Positions 1 to 7,573 of a stretch of 59,627 nucleotides of DNA are shown here, piece by piece. The notes under the pieces are model-generated. The model saw only the letters and a list, made by a program, of their open reading frames with translations. It searched no databases and was not told the origin of the DNA. Numbering within the stretch: position 1 is the stretch's first letter; the number at the start of each line of letters is the position of its first letter. Source of the stretch: Lachnospiraceae bacterium (GTDB lineage: Bacteria > Bacillota > Clostridia > Lachnospirales > Lachnospiraceae); assembly GCA_024695665.1 (NCBI GenBank), contig JAILHT010000145.1:1-59627 (forward strand), written 5' to 3'. The translations under genes and the position numbers were made by a program.

Positions 1-32
1 TGTGAATTCAACATTTTGGTCCTTTTTTCATA

Positions 33-60
33 TAAAGTGAGAAAAATATTTTACCGATAT
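33..60 (+). promoter_or_regulatory. sigma-28 (SigD/FliA)-like promoter
   Basis: TAAA at 33-36 (in the context TAAAGTGA) is followed after 17 bases by CCGATAT at 54-60. This resembles the flagellar sigma-28 consensus (TAAA, about 15-16 bases, GCCGATAT), with a spacer one base longer than the most common one. No sigma-70-type -35/-10 pair competes nearby. The same arrangement with the same spacing precedes the orphan gene at 50458-50715 on the other strand. Confidence 0.6.
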
Positions 61-124
61 TTAAGATAAGTGAAGCCATGGAGGGCAAAAAATATAAAAA
101 GGAACACTTGGAAAGGGCTTTACA

Positions 125-799
125 ATGAAAATCAATGCTACATCTTTTGACCCGACCATAGCATCTATTGCTCAGGGAAGTGGGTTGGAAATGCCATTGC
201 CGGAGGATATTCCTGTCGAAGCGGGGGATATGGACAGTTATATTCCGGGTGTGAGGGATGCGATGGATGTGATCCCAAGCGCGAATTATACGGCAAATGG
301 TGTCTCGGTACTTGACCTTACACAACCGGTCACAAGTACGGATACCGACAGCAGTGCGAACACAGACAGTGCTCTTTATGAGATGCTGTCACAGTCACTT
401 CGGGCAAATGTTGAAGACATTTTGTCGACTATGGAGAGTCTCGGACTCACCACCGAGGATCTCTCAAACAAAGAAGCTTTGGCATCGCTTGCCAATGCAA
501 TGAATGAGGGAGCGGCAAAACTTGGACTTCCTCAGGTTGAGAATCTTGATGAAGTGGTTGAGAAAGTTTATGCCGCAGTTTCAAACGGAACCTATGGTGA
601 GGCTACCGGGGGAACCGAGACAGATGGCACAGTTGCTTCCGGGGTATCAACAGGAGTCGGTGGCGGAAGCGGTTCTGAGGATGAGACAACCTCTGAGATT
701 GTCACGATAAACGGTGTGACATACTTAGAGACGACGACCACCTCAAATGGAATAACAACCACAACTCGAACAAAGATCAGTGAGACCACTGAGGTATAA
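125..799 (+). CDS. Hypothetical protein, probable motility regulon member
   Basis: Encodes 224 residues that I do not recognise. There is no signal peptide or membrane segment. The N-terminal half is acidic with a Ser/Thr-rich linker (about residues 60-85), a predicted helical region lies at about 85-150, then a Gly/Ser/Glu linker, then a Thr-rich tail (about 190-224) that reads like short beta strands. The start is ATG at 125 with AAAGGG about 8 bases upstream. The only functional hint is the sigma-28-like promoter upstream, which suggests expression with flagellar genes. The N-terminal M-K-I-N resembles M-N-I-N of the orphan protein at 50458-50715, but the rest is not alike. A terminator hairpin follows directly. 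Confidence 0.75.
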   Translation: MKINATSFDPTIASIAQGSGLEMPLPEDIPVEAGDMDSYIPGVRDAMDVIPSANYTANGVSVLDLTQPVTSTDTDSSANTDSALYEMLSQSLRANVEDILSTMESLGLTTEDLSNKEALASLANAMNEGAAKLGLPQVENLDEVVEKVYAAVSNGTYGEATGGTETDGTVASGVSTGVGGGSGSEDETTSEIVTINGVTYLETTTTSNGITTTTRTKISETTEV

Positions 800-813
800 A
801 AAATGATTCAGTC

Positions 814-853
814 AAAAAAAGACATTGCACAATGTAAGTGCAATGTCTTTTTT
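814..853. terminator. Bidirectional intrinsic terminator
   Basis: The 10-bp stem GACATTGCAC / GTGCAATGTC (821-830 with 838-847) has a 7-base loop and is flanked by A7 on the left and a T-run on the right. It can therefore stop transcription from both convergent genes (125-799 and 873-1532). Confidence 0.9.
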
Positions 854-872
854 GTATCTGTATTAAAACTAA

Positions 873-1532
873 TTAAGCCTGTGTGCCGGATACTGTATTT
901 GTGTTTTGTGAGACAGCTGTGTCATGGTTCAAAAGATGTGCCTTGCCTAAGGCTACAGCTATTATGCCTGTAAGTATGGTCGATGAGATCATCTCACAAA
1001 CTGCATTTATACCTACTGTTGCGCAGATGAATACAATAATATTTCTTCCGCCTATCATCTCTTGAACATAATCGGTATTACCGAAAAGAAGTACAAGTGA
1101 TGACATAAAAAATACGGTATTTAAAAATGCTGAGAAAAATCCGGTCACGAAAGCTGAAACCGATACTTTTTTCGTTGCTTTGTGAACACCCTTATATATA
1201 AAAGCAATGATAAGTCCGTCGAGAAGACGTGGGATAAAACGCTGTACGAATGCCAAAAACGGATTTATGGCAAAAAGTGTTGCTCCCATTGCGCTGACAC
1301 CGCCGATTCCTATACACTGTCCGAAACTGGTGAGACCGAATACGCCACCTATTATTGCACCGCCGAGAGGCCCGCAGGTGATGGCTGCTATAGCGACAGG
1401 AATAACATTAAAGGTTATTGCAAGCGGTCCGATATTAAGATATCCGAGCGGGGTATAAGCCATGATGAGAAGGACTGCTGTCATGAGTCCTAAAATGGTC
1501 AGTTGCTTTGTAGATAATTTTTTTCCGTTCAT
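873..1532 (-). CDS. ECF transporter S component
   Basis: A 219-residue integral membrane protein with about six hydrophobic helices, typical of the substrate-binding S subunit of energy-coupling factor transporters (PF12822-like). It would capture a vitamin or precursor and use shared EcfA/A'/T modules, which are not in this window. The segment TPLGYLNIGPLAITF and the Gly-rich GPLGGAIIGGVFG loop are characteristic. Start choice: the reading frame is open to 1571, but ATG at 1532 is preceded by AAGGAGGA at 6-7 bases, so I use it. The substrate is uncertain (pantothenate- or folate-type are possibilities); there is no linked biosynthetic gene or recognisable riboswitch. A promoter with a dyad on its -35 lies at 1592-1621. 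Confidence 0.85.
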   Translation of the reverse strand: MNGKKLSTKQLTILGLMTAVLLIMAYTPLGYLNIGPLAITFNVIPVAIAAITCGPLGGAIIGGVFGLTSFGQCIGIGGVSAMGATLFAINPFLAFVQRFIPRLLDGLIIAFIYKGVHKATKKVSVSAFVTGFFSAFLNTVFFMSSLVLLFGNTDYVQEMIGGRNIIVFICATVGINAVCEMISSTILTGIIAVALGKAHLLNHDTAVSQNTNTVSGTQA

Positions 1533-1591
1533 AATTCTCCTCCTTGTTTCAGTCCTCTTCTGAGGTACCATACTTGATAAATTACGAGCCT

Positions 1592-1621
1592 GTATAAAAT
1601 TTTTTTGACCCGCAAGGTCAA
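1592..1621 (-). promoter_or_regulatory. Promoter with dyad for the ECF S-component gene
   Basis: Read on the minus strand, TTGACC (1616-1621) and TTATAC (1592-1597) are 18 bases apart. The -35 is half of a perfect inverted repeat, TTGACC-N5-GGTCAA (1605-1621), a possible operator. The leader to the ATG at 1532 is about 53 bases and has only a 4-bp hairpin (CCTC/GAGG). Confidence 0.45.
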
Positions 1622-1739
1622 GATTAATATTTGGTCAGAATCCTATATGGATTTCTGCCATTTGTAGTATAATAAAACTCGGACGTTATTACAATCTAAA
1701 AAAGTAACAAAATCAAAAATAAAGAATTGGGGGAAAACA

Positions 1740-2558
1740 ATGAGAATTGCTGCTTTTTATGAGAATATCAAGAGTGCATCGGAGATTGAAGGGATACCTG
1801 TTTATGATATTCTCGCCGAACTTAAGGAATTGGGGCTTGAACTGATATATATTTCGGGAGATTCTTATAAAGAAGACAGAGACTTTGTGAAAGAGACACT
1901 CAAGAAACTTGGTCTCGGTGTCGAGGGAATGCATCAACATTTCGATTTTGCACATGATGCAAACAACAGGACATATGAGGAGTTTATCGACCTTGCGAAG
2001 GAAGCGGGAGCTTCAAATATTCTTCTTGTGCCGGGATTTGTTATGCCGGATGAGAAAGATAAGGAAGAAGAGATACTCAAAAATATGAAAGCCTGCATGA
2101 CAAGGGCGGTTGAATACGGAAAGAAGGCAGGAGTAGATGTGTGTATGGAAGATTTTGACAGCATGAATTCTCCTATCAATTCTGTGGACGGACTCGATAT
2201 TTTCTTCGATTCAATACCGGATCTTAAATGTGCTTTTGACACCGGAAATTTCTGTTGCTATGAGGATGACGAGGTAAAAGCGCTTGAGCATTTCAAGGAC
2301 AAGATAGTCACCGTGCACATAAAGGACCGCGGAAAGACAAGACACAATGAAAAAGATTATCCATGCATCTGTCATGATGGAATCGAAGCGTGGACAGTGC
2401 CGGCAGGAACCGGGTATATAAGAATAGATGAGATAATTCAAAAACTTAAAGAGTGGGGCTACACCGGAAATGTTATAGCCGAGCTCTACGGATATACGGA
2501 TGCTTACGAAGGCTTTAAGACCTCCGTAAAGAATCTTAAAAAAATGATAGAGAAATAA
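1740..2558 (+). CDS. Sugar phosphate isomerase/epimerase, xylose isomerase-like TIM barrel
   Basis: A 272-residue single-domain protein of the AP-endonuclease-2/xylose-isomerase-like TIM barrel family (PF01261). The metal-binding Glu-Asp-His-Glu set is complete: E137 (CMEDFD), D167 (AFDTGNF), H193 (VTVHIKD) and E248 (IAELYG). Members interconvert ketoses or act on inositol-type substrates; the substrate here is unknown. The ribosome binding site is GGGGG just before ATG 1740. A TATAAT lies at 1668-1673 but without a convincing -35. fchA follows after 51 bases, so the gene may be the first of an operon with fchA and folD, although the functional link is not obvious. Confidence 0.85.
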   Translation: MRIAAFYENIKSASEIEGIPVYDILAELKELGLELIYISGDSYKEDRDFVKETLKKLGLGVEGMHQHFDFAHDANNRTYEEFIDLAKEAGASNILLVPGFVMPDEKDKEEEILKNMKACMTRAVEYGKKAGVDVCMEDFDSMNSPINSVDGLDIFFDSIPDLKCAFDTGNFCCYEDDEVKALEHFKDKIVTVHIKDRGKTRHNEKDYPCICHDGIEAWTVPAGTGYIRIDEIIQKLKEWGYTGNVIAELYGYTDAYEGFKTSVKNLKKMIEK

Positions 2559-2609
2559 TAAAAAATTCAAGAAAAGAAATCTAAAAAAATATAAAAAGGA
2601 AATCTTAAA

Positions 2610-3233
2610 ATGGAAAATCTGTCGGAAAAAAGTTGTATTGATTTTGCTGAGGCTCTCGCCTCAAATGCTCCGGTGCCGGGAGGCGGAGGGGCAGCGGCTC
2701 TTGCCGGAGCGCTGGGCGTTGCACTTTGCTCAATGGTCGGAAATATAACAAAGGGAAGAAAAAAATATGCAGAATACTTGTCTGACTATGAGAGGATGTT
2801 AAAAGAATGCGAAAAGATCAGAGAAAATCTTTTGAGCCTTATAGATGAGGACGCGAAAGCATTTGAACCTTTGCAGAAGGCATACTCTATTCCAAAGGAC
2901 GATCCGAATAGGGAAAAGATTATGAACAAAGTGAGCATTGACGCATGTACGGCACCGCTCTCGATGATGAGAAATATATGTCTTGCAATAGAACTTTTGG
3001 AGGAGATGTACGAGAAAGGAAGCATTTTGCTAATATCCGATATAGGATGTGGTGCGCTCCTTTCAGGTGCGGCATTAAAGAGTGCTTCAATGAATATATT
3101 TGTAAATACAAAGTCTCTTCCAATAGAGCTTGCAGGAGATTTGGAAAAAGAGACGAAAGATATGCTTGAGACCTATATTCCGAGGGCAGAGCTCCTTTCT
3201 GATAAGGTGATGGAAAGACTTAAGAGACAATAG
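2610..3233 (+). CDS. fchA: Methenyl-tetrahydrofolate cyclohydrolase / formimino-THF cyclodeaminase family
   Basis: A 207-residue protein of the FTCD C-terminal family (PF04961). The N-terminal glycine-rich signature PVPGGGGAAALAGALG (about residues 22-37) is diagnostic, and the protein is otherwise mostly helical. In clostridia the stand-alone form (FchA) interconverts 5,10-methenyl-THF and 10-formyl-THF, or deaminates 5-formimino-THF. The start is ATG 2610 with AAGGAAA upstream. It lies 14 bases before folD, so the two are almost certainly co-transcribed. That pairing matters because the neighbouring FolD lacks the lysine needed for its own cyclohydrolase step. No histidine- or purine-fermentation gene is present here to argue for the formimino activity. 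Confidence 0.88.
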   Translation: MENLSEKSCIDFAEALASNAPVPGGGGAAALAGALGVALCSMVGNITKGRKKYAEYLSDYERMLKECEKIRENLLSLIDEDAKAFEPLQKAYSIPKDDPNREKIMNKVSIDACTAPLSMMRNICLAIELLEEMYEKGSILLISDIGCGALLSGAALKSASMNIFVNTKSLPIELAGDLEKETKDMLETYIPRAELLSDKVMERLKRQ

Positions 3234-3247
3234 AACTGAAAGGTAAA

Positions 3248-4105
3248 ATGATGGCAGAATTATTAAAAGGCAAGCCGGTGGCGGATGCGATAAACGAGAG
3301 AATGAAAAAAGACATAAAGACTCTTTGCGAAAAGGGCATCACGCCGACACTTGCAATTCTTCGCGTGGGGGAGAGAGACGACGACATAGCTTACGAGAGA
3401 GGCGCAACTAAAAGGTGTGAAGCGGTCGGTGTCAAAGTGGAAAAAAGAACACTTCCCGCCGATGTGGACGAGAAGATATTTTTTAATGAGCTTAAAGCAT
3501 TGAATGAAGATGAAAAAATACATGGGATACTTATGTTTCAACCTCTTCCGAAACATCTCGATGAGGAGAAAGCGAGAAAGATGCTCCTTTGCGACAAAGA
3601 TGTGGATGGGGGGACCGACGGATCTTTAGCCGGCGTTTTTACAAACTCAAAGGAGGGATTTGCTCCTTGCACAGCGCAGGCTGCGATGGAGATTCTCAAG
3701 TATTACGGTGTTGAGCTCAGCGGAAAAAAAGCTGCCATCATCGGAAGATCTTTAGTTATAGGAAGACCGGTTGCAATGATGCTTATGCATGAGAATGCAA
3801 CGATAACAATATGTCATACAAGAACAAAAAATGTGGCTGAGATAACAAGAGGTGCAGATATTATCGTCGCGGCATCGGGACAGATGGAAAGTTTGGGCAG
3901 AGAGTATTTTTCCGAAGGTCAGGTGGTTGTCGATGTGGGAATATCCTGGAATGAGAAAAAACAAAAGCTCTGTGGGGATGTTTTGTTTGAGGAGGCCGAG
4001 CCATTGGTATCCGCGATAACTCCTGTGCCGGGCGGTGTTGGGGCAGTTACAACCGCGGTGCTCGTATCTCATGTTGTGGAAGCTGCCATCAAAAAAAGTT
4101 TATAA
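3248..4105 (+). CDS. folD: FolD-family methylene-tetrahydrofolate dehydrogenase, probably not bifunctional
   Basis: A 285-residue FolD-family protein. It has the N-terminal THF-binding domain, DKDVDG (about 118-123), a Rossmann segment GRSLVIGRPVAMML and the C-terminal signature TPVPGGVGAVT. Aligned by eye to E. coli FolD without gaps around the active site, Tyr52 is kept (AYERGATKRC) but catalytic Lys56 is Ala, and Gln98 (in LVQLPLP) corresponds to Phe (LMFQPLP). Lys56 is required for cyclohydrolase activity in characterised enzymes. I infer a dehydrogenase-only enzyme with FchA upstream supplying the other step. Two adjacent ATGs (3248, 3251) follow AAAGG; the second has the better spacing. 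Confidence 0.85.
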   Translation: MMAELLKGKPVADAINERMKKDIKTLCEKGITPTLAILRVGERDDDIAYERGATKRCEAVGVKVEKRTLPADVDEKIFFNELKALNEDEKIHGILMFQPLPKHLDEEKARKMLLCDKDVDGGTDGSLAGVFTNSKEGFAPCTAQAAMEILKYYGVELSGKKAAIIGRSLVIGRPVAMMLMHENATITICHTRTKNVAEITRGADIIVAASGQMESLGREYFSEGQVVVDVGISWNEKKQKLCGDVLFEEAEPLVSAITPVPGGVGAVTTAVLVSHVVEAAIKKSL

Positions 4106-4161
4106 TCCTTTTTTTATCTTATATAGATAATAAAAATATAATCTAAGGAGGAAAAGGTAAG

Positions 4162-6612
4162 ATGATAAAACAGGATTTGGGGAATAACGAATGGAGTATG
4201 CGCATGGCCGGTACAGCTGAATGTGTGAAGGCAAAAGTGCCGGGATCCGTATATGGGGATTATCTTGCAGCGGGGAAAATGGAAGATCCTTTCTGGAAGG
4301 ATAACGAGGATGCCGCATGTGCTTTAATGGAGAATGATTTTGAGTATCAGACCACATTTACCGTGGATGACGATATTCTTAAAGAAAATCGTATAGCGCT
4401 CCATTTTTATGGACTGGATACCATTGCGGATGTCTTTTTAAACGGTGAAAAACTCGGACATACCGAGAATATGCACAGAGAGTGGGAATATGAAGTAAAA
4501 GATAAGCTCAAGGATAAGAATGAGCTTAAAGTTTATTTTTATTCTCCTAATAAGTATATTGCGAGACGTCATCTTGAGGATGAGAGATTCAGAGCCGGTG
4601 ATGCTATGCCGGGATTTAACAAGATAAGAAAAGCACACTGCATGTTCGGATGGGACTGGGGCGCTCATCTTCCGGATGCCGGAATATGGAGACCTGTATA
4701 TCTGTTTGGATATTCAGAGGCCAGAGTCGATTCCGTGCTTGTACTACAAGAACATGAAAAAGACGCTGTAAATCTGAAGATCAAACCGGAGATAAAGACA
4801 TACGGAGTATCTGAAGATGAACTGGTGCAGGATATCATTATTATCACACCGGACGGAAAAACGATCGAATGCAGAGATCTGCCTGTAAAAGAGAAGGAGA
4901 TAAGGATAGACAATCCTATACTCTGGTGGCCGAACGGATATGGCTCACAGGATCTTTACAAGATTTCGTATGTGATAAGGCATGGAGAAAAAGAACTGGA
5001 TGCCTGGACAAAAAGAATAGGACTTCGCACGATAACCGTCAGCAGAGAACCTCTTGATATAGGCGGGGAAGAATTCGCTACAACCGTAAACGGACTCAAG
5101 ATATTCTCTATGGGAGCAGATTATATTCCGGAGGATCATCTTCTCGGAAGAGTGACGCCGGAGACTACGAAAAAACTTTTAGCCAGTGCGAAATGGGCTA
5201 ATCACAATTCAATCAGAGTCTGGGGAGGAGGATATTATCCGGACGACTGGTTCTATGACATCTGTGACGAACTTGGACTTCTTGTATGGCAGGATTTTAT
5301 GTTTGCCTGCAACCTCTACGATCTCGACGAGGAGTTTGAGGAGAATATAAAAATCGAGTTTGACGAGAATATCAAGAGACTCAGACATCATGCATCTCTA
5401 GCTATCTTCAGCGGAAACAATGAGATAGAGGAGATGACCAAATATGCGGGAGCCTTCTTCAAACCGACGCTAACAAGAGACTATATTATAATGTTTGAGC
5501 GCATAATAAAGAACAAAGTAAAAGAACTTGCACCGCAGACCTTCTATTGGCCTTCATCACCTTCGTCGGGCGGAAGTTTTGACAAACCTACCGACAACGA
5601 GAGAGGCGATCAGCACTATTGGGAGGTATGGCACGGAAACAAACCTTTCTCAGAGTACAGAAAATATCTCTTCAGATATTGCTCAGAGTTTGGATTCCAG
5701 TCCTTCCCTGCGGAGAAGACCGTGGACACGTTTACGGACAATCCAAAGGACAAGAACATATTCTCATATATTATGGAGAGACATCAGAGAAACGGATTTG
5801 CCAACGGAAAGATAATGAATTATATGCAGCAGACTTATCTCTATCCGTCGGATTTTAATACGCTGATTTATGCGTCACAGCTTCTTCAGGCCGACGGAAT
5901 AAGATACGGAGTTGAGCACTTCAGAAGAAACAGAGGAGTATGTATGGGATCCATCGTATGGCAGCTCAATGATTGTTGGCCTGTTGCATCGTGGGCATCC
6001 ATTGACTATGCCGGAAGATACAAGGCACTGCATTATTACGAGAAGAGATTTTTTGCTCCGATAATGATAAGTTGTGAGGAAGAAGGAATGATGAATTCCG
6101 GAAAGTTCTTGAACAACTATCCGAAGGATTTCAACAAATCCATAAGACTTGCGGTTGCAAACGAGACCGGCAGATCCGAGAAACTCACAGTTCATTGGGC
6201 AGTAAGAAACGCAGATGCATCTGTTGTGAAGGGAGAAAGTATAGAGATAGAGACAAAACCTTATTCCACAACATGGCTTGACAAGGTTGATCTTTCTGAT
6301 ATAAAAGTGTTTGATCAGTATATAAGCTATGATGTGTGCAGAGGTGACGAGGTTCTTTCACAGGGGACTGTCAATCTCTCATTCCCTAAGTATTTCCATT
6401 ATGAGGATCCTAAGCTCACTCTTTCGGTCGAGGGCAGAAAGATAACCGTAACTGCCGACAAGTATGCAAAGAGTGTAGAGATACTCAATGAGAATGAAGA
6501 TATAATTCTTTCTGACAACTATTTTGACATGAATGCCGGCAGCAGGACCGTCGAAGTGGAAAGCGGAGATATAAAGGGACTTAAGGTCAGAAGTGTATAC
6601 GATATTCATTAA
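4162..6612 (+). CDS. Beta-mannosidase, glycoside hydrolase family 2
   Basis: An 816-residue cytoplasmic enzyme with no signal peptide. The order is the usual GH2 one: N-terminal jelly-roll sugar-binding domain (about 1-190, with the GWDWGAHLPDAGIWRPVYL landmark typical of beta-mannosidases), an immunoglobulin-like domain, a TIM barrel (about 290-620) and C-terminal beta domains. The acid/base is E421 in SGNNEIEE and the nucleophile is E509 in CSEFGFQS, both intact. It would release mannose from the non-reducing end of mannosides imported as oligosaccharides. ATG 4162 has GGAGG 10 bases upstream. It ends 30 bases before the GntR gene, so the two are probably co-transcribed. No mannan transporter is nearby. 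Confidence 0.9.
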   Translation: MIKQDLGNNEWSMRMAGTAECVKAKVPGSVYGDYLAAGKMEDPFWKDNEDAACALMENDFEYQTTFTVDDDILKENRIALHFYGLDTIADVFLNGEKLGHTENMHREWEYEVKDKLKDKNELKVYFYSPNKYIARRHLEDERFRAGDAMPGFNKIRKAHCMFGWDWGAHLPDAGIWRPVYLFGYSEARVDSVLVLQEHEKDAVNLKIKPEIKTYGVSEDELVQDIIIITPDGKTIECRDLPVKEKEIRIDNPILWWPNGYGSQDLYKISYVIRHGEKELDAWTKRIGLRTITVSREPLDIGGEEFATTVNGLKIFSMGADYIPEDHLLGRVTPETTKKLLASAKWANHNSIRVWGGGYYPDDWFYDICDELGLLVWQDFMFACNLYDLDEEFEENIKIEFDENIKRLRHHASLAIFSGNNEIEEMTKYAGAFFKPTLTRDYIIMFERIIKNKVKELAPQTFYWPSSPSSGGSFDKPTDNERGDQHYWEVWHGNKPFSEYRKYLFRYCSEFGFQSFPAEKTVDTFTDNPKDKNIFSYIMERHQRNGFANGKIMNYMQQTYLYPSDFNTLIYASQLLQADGIRYGVEHFRRNRGVCMGSIVWQLNDCWPVASWASIDYAGRYKALHYYEKRFFAPIMISCEEEGMMNSGKFLNNYPKDFNKSIRLAVANETGRSEKLTVHWAVRNADASVVKGESIEIETKPYSTTWLDKVDLSDIKVFDQYISYDVCRGDEVLSQGTVNLSFPKYFHYEDPKLTLSVEGRKITVTADKYAKSVEILNENEDIILSDNYFDMNAGSRTVEVESGDIKGLKVRSVYDIH

Positions 6613-6642
6613 AAAAGGCTAAAGATACAAAGGAAGAAACAT

Positions 6643-7347
6643 TTGGAAAAGGAAGACAAGAAACTGTTAGGCGGAAAAATAAGAACACAGCTGGTAAAAT
6701 ATATACAGGATGAGCCTATTCAGGTTGGAAACAAATTGCCGAACGAGTTTGAACTTGCCGAAAAATTCGGCGTCGGAAGAAGCACAATAAGGGAGGCGGT
6801 AAAGGAACTCGTATCTCAGGGGATGCTTGAAGTACGAAGAGGATCGGGAACCTACGTTATCAGCACCTGTCCTGCGGAGGAGGATCCACTCGGATTGGGA
6901 AAATATGATGACAAGTACCAGCTTGCGCTTGAACTCTTTGACGTTCGACTCATGATTGAACCGGAGATAGCCGCTTTTGCAGCCAGGGATGCAACGGATG
7001 AGCAGATAGAAGAGCTGAAGCGGTTGTGTGACGAGGTCGAGGAGATATACAACAGCGGAAAAAATCATGTTCAAAAAGATATAGAACTTCATACAGCTAT
7101 TGCAAGGTGCAGTAAGAATCGTGTGATAGAGATACTTGTGCCACTCATTGACTCGGCGGTTCATACTTTTGCAAATATTACACACAGAGGTTTAAAGCAG
7201 GAGACAATCGAGACACACAGGGAGATTGTCAATGCGATAAGCAGGCATGATCAGGTCGGAGCAAGATGTGCCATGGTTATGCACCTGACCTATAATCGTC
7301 AGATGATTGTGAAGAAACTCAACGAGCAAGAGCGCGGTAAAGACTGA
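6643..7347 (+). CDS. GntR family transcriptional regulator, FadR/FCD subfamily
   Basis: A 234-residue one-component regulator. The N-terminal winged helix-turn-helix (about residues 10-78) has the GntR motif LAEKFGVGRSTIREAVKELVSQGMLEVRRGSGTYV. The C-terminal FCD domain (about 92-222) keeps the landmarks FDVRLMIEPEIAAFAA, ELHTAIA and ETHREIV, whose Asp and His residues bind a metal and help bind carboxylate effectors. The start is TTG at 6643, chosen because AAGGAAG lies 6 bases upstream and no ATG fits. A terminator separates it from the sugar-acid genes, which it probably controls: three sites with a TCAGA core bracket their promoter. A sugar acid or KDG is the likely effector (inference). 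Confidence 0.88.
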   Translation: MEKEDKKLLGGKIRTQLVKYIQDEPIQVGNKLPNEFELAEKFGVGRSTIREAVKELVSQGMLEVRRGSGTYVISTCPAEEDPLGLGKYDDKYQLALELFDVRLMIEPEIAAFAARDATDEQIEELKRLCDEVEEIYNSGKNHVQKDIELHTAIARCSKNRVIEILVPLIDSAVHTFANITHRGLKQETIETHREIVNAISRHDQVGARCAMVMHLTYNRQMIVKKLNEQERGKD

Positions 7348-7378
7348 CTTTTCCGAAATAAATAGTGAAAATAGACAA

Positions 7379-7417
7379 AAACAGAGGATTTTCCACATGA
7401 GAATCCTCTGTTTTTTT
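7379..7417 (+). terminator. Intrinsic terminator after the GntR gene
   Basis: The stem AACAGAGGATT / AATCCTCTGTT with a short loop is followed by a run of seven T. It separates the regulator transcript from the permease promoter. Confidence 0.88.
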
Positions 7418-7441
7418 GTGTATATATTCAAAAATAAAATA

Positions 7442-7458
7442 AATACATCAGACGTATT
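7442..7458. promoter_or_regulatory. Candidate GntR operator 1
   Basis: A 17-bp near-perfect palindrome, AATACATCAGACGTATT, symmetric except at one pair of positions and the centre (7450). It overlaps the first two bases of the -35 element at 7457-7462. The core ATCAGAC recurs as GTCAGAC in the two downstream sites. Confidence 0.55.
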
Positions 7459-7485
7459 GATTAAAACAACGAATAAATATATACT
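7457..7485 (+). promoter_or_regulatory. Sigma-70 promoter of the sugar-acid operon
   Basis: TTGATT (7457-7462), a 17-base spacer and TATACT (7480-7485) form a good vegetative promoter. Transcription would start near 7492. The untranslated leader to ATG 7574 is about 82 bases and holds operators 2 and 3. Confidence 0.7.
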
Positions 7486-7498
7486 ACATAGCACGCAA

Positions 7499-7514
7499 AC
7501 GTCAGACGTCAGAC
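7499..7514. promoter_or_regulatory. Candidate GntR operators 2 and 3
   Basis: ACGTCAGACGT (7499-7509) is an 11-bp palindrome and GTCAGAC is repeated directly at 7508-7514. Both lie just downstream of the predicted transcription start. Centres are at 7504 and 7511; the first is 54 bp, about five helical turns, from operator 1. Confidence 0.55.
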
Positions 7515-7573
7515 AACATAGCAGGTAGTGGGTCTTGCAAAGGGGACCGTATGTTTATTTAGGAGGTTTAGGG

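Noticed and set aside
4106..4161. Terminator or promoter between folD and the beta-mannosidase gene
   Set aside because: The A/T-rich stretch can pair TTATCT with AGATAA and contains a TATAAT-like sequence, but there is no GC stem, and the -10 would put the start inside the ribosome binding site.
7535..7573. Longer permease starting at TTG 7535
   Set aside because: It would place MQRGPYVYLGGLG before the family start, and the strong AGGAGG at 7561-7566 would then be inside the gene; ATG 7574 is far better.
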